A DNA stretch of 10,084 nucleotides from Thermoplasmatota archaeon (lineage in GTDB: Bacteria > Pseudomonadota > Gammaproteobacteria > Burkholderiales > Thiobacillaceae): positions 1 through 10,084 of the forward strand of contig JAMCVR010000101.1 in the NCBI GenBank assembly GCA_023475455.1, written 5' to 3'. The translations under genes were made by a program, and so were the position numbers. Below are positions 5,682-10,084 of the stretch, in pieces (within the stretch, counting starts at the first letter, position 1; every line of letters begins with the position of its first letter). Below the pieces are notes generated by a model, which saw only the letters and a list, made by a program, of their open reading frames with translations, had not been told where the DNA came from and did not search any database.

Positions 5682-6972
5682 CGCCAGCCTCCATTCGCAA
5701 CGCCGCGCCCGCCTCGCCGCCACCCTTGGCGACGGCATCGCCATCGTCGCCACCGCGCCGGAGGCGACGCGCAACCGCGATACGCACTACCCGTATCGTT
5801 TCGACAGCTACTTCTATCACCTGACCGGCTTCACCGAGCCCGAGGCCGTGGCGGTCGTGGTCGGCGGCGCGGCGCCGCAGACCATCCTGTTCTGCCGCGA
5901 CAAGGACGAGACGCGCGAAATCTGGGACGGCTTCCGTTACGGCCCAGCGGCGGCGCAGGCGCAATTCGGCTTCGACACTACCTATTCGATCAGCGAACTC
6001 GACGCCAGGCTGCCCGAGTTGATGGGCAACCGCGCGCGGCTGGCCTATGCGGTCGGCCTGGAGCCGGCGTGGGATGCGCGGGTGATCGGCTGGCTCAACG
6101 CGGTGCGCGCGAAAACGCGGCAGGGCGTCACGGCACCCGGCGAAATCCTCGACGTGCGCAGTACGCTCGACGAGATGCGCCTGTTCAAGGATGCGTCCGA
6201 GCTTGAAACCATGCGCCGCTCGGCCAATATCGCCTCGGATGCGCACCGCCGCGCGATGCGCGCCGCCCGCCCGGGGCGCCACGAATTCGAGATCGAGGCC
6301 GAGCTGCTGCACACCTTCTACGCGGGCGGCGCGCAGGCGCCGGCCTACCCGTCCATCGTCGCCGGCGGCGCCAATGCCTGCGTGCTGCACTACGTGGAAA
6401 ACCGCGCCGTACTCCAGGACGGCGACCTGCTGCTGATCGATGCCGGCTGCGAGCTGAACGGCTATGCCTCCGACCTCACCCGCACCTTCCCGGTCAACGG
6501 CCGCTTCTCGCCGGTACAGAAGGACGTCTACGAAATCGTGCTGGCGGCGCAGGCGGCGGCAATGGCGGCGATCAAGCCCGGGGCGCCCTGGATCGCGCCG
6601 CACGACGCGGCGGTGCGGGTGCTGACGCAAGGGATGGTCGATCTCAAGCTGCTGTCGGGCGAGGTCGACGGCCTGATCGAGTCGAATGCCTACAGCCGGT
6701 TCTACATGCACCGCACCGGCCACTGGCTGGGGCTGGACGTGCACGACGCCGGCGAATACAAGATCAAGGGCGAATGGCGCCCGTTTGTCCCGGGCATGAC
6801 GCTGACGGTCGAACCGGGCTTGTACATCCGGCCGGCGGACGACGTGCCTGAAGCGCTGTGGAACATCGGCATCCGCATCGAGGACGACGTGGCGGTGACC
6901 GCAGGCGGGTGCGAGGTGCTGACCTCGCCGCCGAAAACCGTGGCCGAGATCGAAGCGTGGATGAGCGCGTGA
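5674..6972 (+). CDS. pepP: Xaa-Pro aminopeptidase (aminopeptidase P)
   Basis: PepP removes an N-terminal residue that precedes proline; it is a cytoplasmic dinuclear-metal peptidase. At 432 residues it is close to E. coli PepP (441). The N-terminal creatinase-like domain (about 1-165) holds RDTHYPYRFDSYFYHLTGF. The pita-bread catalytic domain follows with all five metal ligands in order: D256 and D267 (IDAGCELNGYASDLTRTFP), H350 (HRTGHWLGLDVHD), E380 (VEPGLYI) and E403 (IRIEDD). H346 and H357 match the other active-site histidines. ATG 5674 is chosen because homology starts at MFDASLHSQRRARLA; the frame is open upstream only through murU. The start overlaps the murU stop in ATGTTTGA, and no ribosome binding site is evident, so translational coupling to murU is likely. 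The end overlaps ubiH by 4 bp. Confidence 0.95.
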   Translation: MFDASLHSQRRARLAATLGDGIAIVATAPEATRNRDTHYPYRFDSYFYHLTGFTEPEAVAVVVGGAAPQTILFCRDKDETREIWDGFRYGPAAAQAQFGFDTTYSISELDARLPELMGNRARLAYAVGLEPAWDARVIGWLNAVRAKTRQGVTAPGEILDVRSTLDEMRLFKDASELETMRRSANIASDAHRRAMRAARPGRHEFEIEAELLHTFYAGGAQAPAYPSIVAGGANACVLHYVENRAVLQDGDLLLIDAGCELNGYASDLTRTFPVNGRFSPVQKDVYEIVLAAQAAAMAAIKPGAPWIAPHDAAVRVLTQGMVDLKLLSGEVDGLIESNAYSRFYMHRTGHWLGLDVHDAGEYKIKGEWRPFVPGMTLTVEPGLYIRPADDVPEALWNIGIRIEDDVAVTAGGCEVLTSPPKTVAEIEAWMSA

Positions 6973-8105
6973 GCGGCGTGCTGATCGTCGGCGCCGGCCC
7001 GGTCGGCGCGGTCTGCGCGCTGGCGCTGCGGCAGCAGGGCATCGCTGCGCGCGTGCTCGAAGCGCAGCCGGCCGGCGCCCGCGCCGACACCCGTACCCTG
7101 GCTTTGTCGCACGGTTCAAGGCTGATCCTCGACCGCCTCGGCGCATGGGACGGGCTCGACGACGTGACCCCGATCACCCGCATCCATATTTCGCAGCGCG
7201 GCGCGCTCGGCGTGGCGCGGCTGGCCGCGGAGGACGTCGCCGTGCCGGCATTGGGCTATGTGCTGCCCTACGGCGCGCTCACCGCGGCGCTGAAACGGGC
7301 GCTGGCCGATGCCGGCATCGCGGTCGATTACGGCGTGGCGGTGGAGCGCATCGAATCCGGCGCCGACGTGGCGATGCTGCATGCGGCCGACGGCAGCGTC
7401 CATGCCGCGCCGCTGGTGGTGGTGGCCGACGGCGGACGCGGCGACGCAGCCCCCGAACCCAAATTCGAGCGCGACTACGACCAGATGGCCGTGGTGTGCG
7501 ACGTGCGGACCGAGCTGCCGCACGCCAACCAGGCGTTCGAGCGCTTCACCCCGGAGGGCCCGGCGGCCCTGCTGCCGAAAGGCGACCGCTACGCGCTGGT
7601 GTGGACCGCGAGCAACGCCGACGCCCGGCGCATTGCGGCGTTGCCGGATGACGCATTTCTCGCTGCGCTCTATCGACACTTCGGTGGCCGCCAGGGCTTT
7701 TTCCTGCACGCCAGCCCGCGCAGGACCTTTCCCCTGAAGCTTGCCTGGACCGGCAGCGAGGCCGCCGACCGCGTGGTGCGCATCGGCAACGCCGCGCAGA
7801 CGCTGCACCCGGTGGCGGGCCAGGGCTTCAACATCGGCCTGCGCGACGCCTGGGAACTGGCGAACCTGTGCGGCGATACGGCTCCGGAAGCGTTGGGAAG
7901 CGGCGCCATGCTGGCCGCTTATGCGCGTGGGCGGCGCCTGGACGTGCTCGGCGGCGTGGGATTCACCGATTTTCTGGTGCGCGTGTTCTCCAACGACTTC
8001 GCGCCGCTGCGCCACGCGCGCGGGCTCGGCCTGCTGGCGCTGGAGGTGTTCCCGCCGCTGAAAAGCTTCGTCGCGCGGCGGATGATTTTCGGGGCGCGCG
8101 GTTGA
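6969..8105 (+). CDS. ubiH: UbiH, FAD-dependent ubiquinone biosynthesis hydroxylase
   Basis: UbiH hydroxylates the ubiquinone ring (C1 in E. coli) using FAD and oxygen, at the membrane-associated Ubi complex. The 378-residue protein starts with the Rossmann FAD motif VLIVGAGPVGAV (GxGxxG at 8-13, acidic E31 ending the second strand). DTRTLALSHGSRLILDRLG is the usual segment after the first helix. VVVADGGRG is the DG-type motif. GNAAQTLHPVAGQGFN (from G273) is the version of the GD motif typical of UbiH, with Asn where other hydroxylases have Asp. No ATG exists near the start; GTG 6969 overlaps the pepP stop as GTGA and gives MSGVLIVGAGP. The pepP-ubiH order is the same as in E. coli. The final residues (FPPLKSFVARRMIFG) are also family-typical. 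Confidence 0.92.
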   Translation: MSGVLIVGAGPVGAVCALALRQQGIAARVLEAQPAGARADTRTLALSHGSRLILDRLGAWDGLDDVTPITRIHISQRGALGVARLAAEDVAVPALGYVLPYGALTAALKRALADAGIAVDYGVAVERIESGADVAMLHAADGSVHAAPLVVVADGGRGDAAPEPKFERDYDQMAVVCDVRTELPHANQAFERFTPEGPAALLPKGDRYALVWTASNADARRIAALPDDAFLAALYRHFGGRQGFFLHASPRRTFPLKLAWTGSEAADRVVRIGNAAQTLHPVAGQGFNIGLRDAWELANLCGDTAPEALGSGAMLAAYARGRRLDVLGGVGFTDFLVRVFSNDFAPLRHARGLGLLALEVFPPLKSFVARRMIFGARG

Positions 8106-8127
8106 ATCGGTTTGGGCATCACGTTTG

Positions 8128-8220
8128 CCCCCTCCCCCGCTTGCGGGAGATAAGCAGCGACTTGCCCGCTCGCGGGCTTAGTCGATTGCTTAGTAGTTCC
8201 ATCAGGGTTGGGGAGAGGGG
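8128..8220. repeat. Composite palindromic repeat between the two ubi hydroxylase genes
   Basis: It fills most of the 121-bp gap. The ends CCCCCTCCCC (8128-8137) and GGGGAGAGGGG (8210-8220) pair over 10 bp with one bulged A. Inside are a small hairpin CCCG-CTTG-CGGG (8136-8147, sharing two bases with the outer stem) and a long one over 8151-8192: TAAGCA/TGCTTA, CGACT/AGTCG and GCCCG/CGGGC around CTCG, with 1-2 nt internal loops. The last purine run acts as the next gene's ribosome binding site. No T-tract follows, so termination is unlikely. It is probably a REP- or MITE-like dispersed element; its copy number is unknown. Confidence 0.7.
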
Positions 8221-8226
8221 CGAAGC

Positions 8227-9384
8227 ATGAATCCGGAACGTTATCAGGTCGTCGTCGTCGGCGCCGGTCTGGTCGGGACCGCGGCGGCGCTGGCGCTCGG
8301 CCGGCAGGGATTGCGCGTCGCCTTGATCGAGCGTCAGCCGCCATCGGTTCCGGACGAAACCTGGGACACCCGCATCTATGCCATCAGCCCTGCCAGCCAG
8401 CATTTCCTGGAACGTCTCGGCGCGTGGCAGCGGCTGGACGCCGGCCGCGTCCAGCCGGTGTTCCGCATGGACGTGGCGGGCGACACGTCCGGCGCGATCC
8501 GCCTCGACGCCTGCGAGGCGGGCGTGTCGCATCTCGCCGCCATCCTCGAAAGCGGACGCCTGCAATACGCCTTGTGGCAGGCGATCGAGGCCGACGGCAA
8601 CGTGGCGCTGCATTGTCCGGCTTCGATCGCGTCGCTCGAACACGGCGAGCCCTATACGCGAATCGCGCTGGACGGGGGTTCGCTGCTCGAAGCCGAACTG
8701 GTCGTCGGCGCCGACGGCGCCGCCTCGCGCATCCGCGAGTGGGCGGGGCTGGCCTCGACGCTGACGCCCTACGGCCAGAGCGGCGTGGTGGCCAATTTCG
8801 AATGCGAGCGTCCGCACCGCGGCACCGCGTTCCAGTGGTTCTTCGACGGCGACATTCTTGCGTGGTTGCCTTTGACGGGGAACCGCCTGTCGATGGTCTG
8901 GTCAACCCAGTCGGCGCATGCGGACGATCTGCTCGCGCTGGATGCGGCGGCGCTGGCCGCACAGGTGCAGGCGGCGGGCCACGACCGGCTCGGCGCCTTG
9001 CGCATGCTGACGCCGGCGGCGGCGTTTCCGCTGCGCCTGATCCGGGTGGATTCGGTTGCGGCGCCGGGCGTGGCGCTGATCGGCGACGCGGCACATGGCG
9101 TGCATCCGCTGGCGGGGCAGGGCGTGAACCTCGGTTTCGGCGACGCCGAAACGCTGGTCGGCGTGCTGGCGCAGCATCGGCGAGCTTATTGCGGTGATGT
9201 GCGTGTGTTACAACGCTATGCGCGTGCGCGCGCCGAGCCGGTGCAGCGCATGCAGGTGCTCACCCACGGCCTGCATCATCTGTTTGCCGACAGCCGTGCC
9301 GCCTGGCTGCGCAATGCCGGCATGACGATCGTCAACCAGCTGCCGCCGTTGAAAGCGGCCCTGGTGCGCGAAGCGATGTCCTGA
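8227..9384 (+). CDS. UbiH/UbiI/UbiF-family FAD hydroxylase (probable ubiquinone ring hydroxylase)
   Basis: Paralogue of the preceding UbiH, 385 residues, predicted to add another hydroxyl to the ubiquinone ring. Motifs in order: YQVVVVGAGLVGTAAALALG (GxGxxG 12-17, E34 after the second strand), WDTRIYAISPASQHFLERLG, VVGADGAASRIREWAGL (DG motif, D163), and LIGDAAHGVHPLAGQGVNLG (GD motif, G286-D287). The Asp in GDAAH separates it from UbiH proper. Position after pepP-ubiH equals that of ubiI in E. coli, and the HPLAGQGVNLGF segment is UbiI-like, but UbiF or a relative with different ring specificity is not excluded. ATG 8227 follows GGGGAGAGGGG by 6 nt, provided by the upstream palindromic repeat. 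The repeat may weaken coupling to ubiH. Confidence 0.88.
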   Translation: MNPERYQVVVVGAGLVGTAAALALGRQGLRVALIERQPPSVPDETWDTRIYAISPASQHFLERLGAWQRLDAGRVQPVFRMDVAGDTSGAIRLDACEAGVSHLAAILESGRLQYALWQAIEADGNVALHCPASIASLEHGEPYTRIALDGGSLLEAELVVGADGAASRIREWAGLASTLTPYGQSGVVANFECERPHRGTAFQWFFDGDILAWLPLTGNRLSMVWSTQSAHADDLLALDAAALAAQVQAAGHDRLGALRMLTPAAAFPLRLIRVDSVAAPGVALIGDAAHGVHPLAGQGVNLGFGDAETLVGVLAQHRRAYCGDVRVLQRYARARAEPVQRMQVLTHGLHHLFADSRAAWLRNAGMTIVNQLPPLKAALVREAMS

Positions 9385-9412
9385 CGTTTTTTTGATTTTT
9401 CTGGAGTCCCGA

Positions 9413-10084
9413 ATGAAATTCACTTCCCTGGCGCTGGCCGCTACCCTGGTGTTTGCCGCGACCGCGCAGGCCAACGAGTCCGTCATCCGCAAGGCGCTGA
9501 CGCAGCAGTTTCCCGGCGCGCAAATCAGCTCGGTGACGAAAACGCCCTATAGCGGCCTGTTCGAGGTCTATCTCGACGGTCAGCTCATCTACGTCGACGC
9601 CAAGGCGCAATACGTGTTCGCCGGCGACGTGATCGACCTGAAAAACCGCGCCAACCTGAGCCAGGCGCGCCTGAACCAGTTGCAGGCGATCAAGTGGGAC
9701 AGTCTGCCGCTCGGCAACGCGCTGAAGACCGTCAAGGGCAACGGCGCGCGCAAGCTGGCGGTGTTCTCCGACGTCGATTGTCCCTACTGCCGCAAGTTCG
9801 AGGCCGAGCTCGCCAAGGTCGACAACATCACCGTCTACACCTTCCTCTACCCGATCGAAGGTCTGCACCCCAAGGCGGTGCAGACCTCGAAGCAGATCTG
9901 GTGCGCGCCCGACCGCAACAAGGCGTGGGAGGACTACACCGCGAAAAATATCGTGCCGAACAACGACGGCAAGTGCGCCAATCCGGTCGACGCCACCATC
10001 GCGCTGGGCAGCAAGCTGAAGGTGTCCGGCACGCCCACGCTGTTCTTCGCCAACGGCCAGCGCGTGCCCGGCATGGTGCCGGCC
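9413..10084 (+). CDS. dsbC: DsbC-type periplasmic thiol:disulfide isomerase (3' end missing)
   Basis: DsbC reshuffles wrong disulfides in periplasmic and outer-membrane proteins and is kept reduced by DsbD. 224 residues are visible and the frame is open at the right edge; E. coli DsbC has 236, so only a short tail should be missing. Residues 1-20 are a signal peptide (MKFTSLALAATLVFAATAQA). The dimerisation domain follows (about 21-80, with SVIRKALTQQFPGAQISSV and QLIYVDAKAQYVFAGDVIDL). The thioredoxin-fold domain has active site CPYC (C123-C126, where E. coli has CGYC) and cis-proline P208 in SGTPT. C164 and C188 match the structural disulfide of DsbC. ATG 9413 has GGAG 6 nt upstream (9403-9406), 28 bp after the previous gene, so it may share its transcript. 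DsbG is less likely given the DsbC-like spacing of the structural cysteines. Confidence 0.9.
   Translation, partial: MKFTSLALAATLVFAATAQANESVIRKALTQQFPGAQISSVTKTPYSGLFEVYLDGQLIYVDAKAQYVFAGDVIDLKNRANLSQARLNQLQAIKWDSLPLGNALKTVKGNGARKLAVFSDVDCPYCRKFEAELAKVDNITVYTFLYPIEGLHPKAVQTSKQIWCAPDRNKAWEDYTAKNIVPNNDGKCANPVDATIALGSKLKVSGTPTLFFANGQRVPGMVPA

Noticed and set aside
5479..7146. 555-codon minus-strand open frame opposite pepP
   Set aside because: The plus strand carries a PepP with all five metal ligands; the opposite frame is arginine-rich with no recognisable domain.
9385..9400. T-rich stretch after the second ubi gene as an intrinsic terminator
   Set aside because: No stable GC-rich stem precedes the T runs, and dsbC starts 28 bp downstream.
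1..10084. CRISPR array, tRNA, rRNA, phage genes or a complete insertion sequence
   Set aside because: No regularly spaced repeats, RNA-gene cores, transposase or integrase frames were seen on either strand.

Overview
This is a GC-rich proteobacterial chromosomal segment. The gene families and their order (surA and lptD facing away from amgK, with murU, pepP, ubiH, a second Ubi hydroxylase and dsbC following) point to a betaproteobacterium, perhaps a Thiobacillus-like or related lineage. That placement is inference from gene content; no ribosomal RNA or other taxonomic marker is present. The window is mostly housekeeping envelope and quinone genes. I did not find a large undescribed system, but three small insertions or repeats stand out.

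Left arm, minus strand (1-3093): lptD, the outer-membrane lipopolysaccharide translocon, is followed by surA, the periplasmic chaperone for outer-membrane proteins. The two overlap, and surA runs off the left edge. Right arm, plus strand (3092-10084): amgK (MurNAc/GlcNAc anomeric kinase), a RelE-type toxin with an XRE-type antitoxin, murU (MurNAc-1-phosphate uridylyltransferase), pepP (aminopeptidase P), ubiH, a second UbiH/UbiI-type FAD hydroxylase, and dsbC (periplasmic disulfide isomerase, cut by the right edge). The lptD and amgK start codons share one CATG, so there is no gap between the divergent transcription units.

How the genes work together: AmgK and MurU are two consecutive steps of the peptidoglycan-sugar salvage route that bypasses de novo UDP-MurNAc synthesis. 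SurA, LptD and DsbC are linked by outer-membrane protein folding; in E. coli SurA delivers LptD and DsbC helps its disulfides form. UbiH and its neighbour are ring hydroxylases of ubiquinone synthesis, in the same order after pepP as in E. coli (pepP-ubiH-ubiI).

Unusual points: (1) the toxin-antitoxin pair splits the amgK-murU pair and is flanked by an imperfect direct repeat of about 45 bp made from the amgK tail and the murU leader. (2) murU carries an apparent in-frame insertion of about 22 codons built around a perfect 13-bp inverted repeat, resembling a palindromic mobile repeat tolerated inside a protein. (3) A 93-bp composite palindrome lies between ubiH and the next hydroxylase gene, and its right end forms that gene's ribosome binding site. 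No tRNA, rRNA, CRISPR array or complete insertion sequence was seen.
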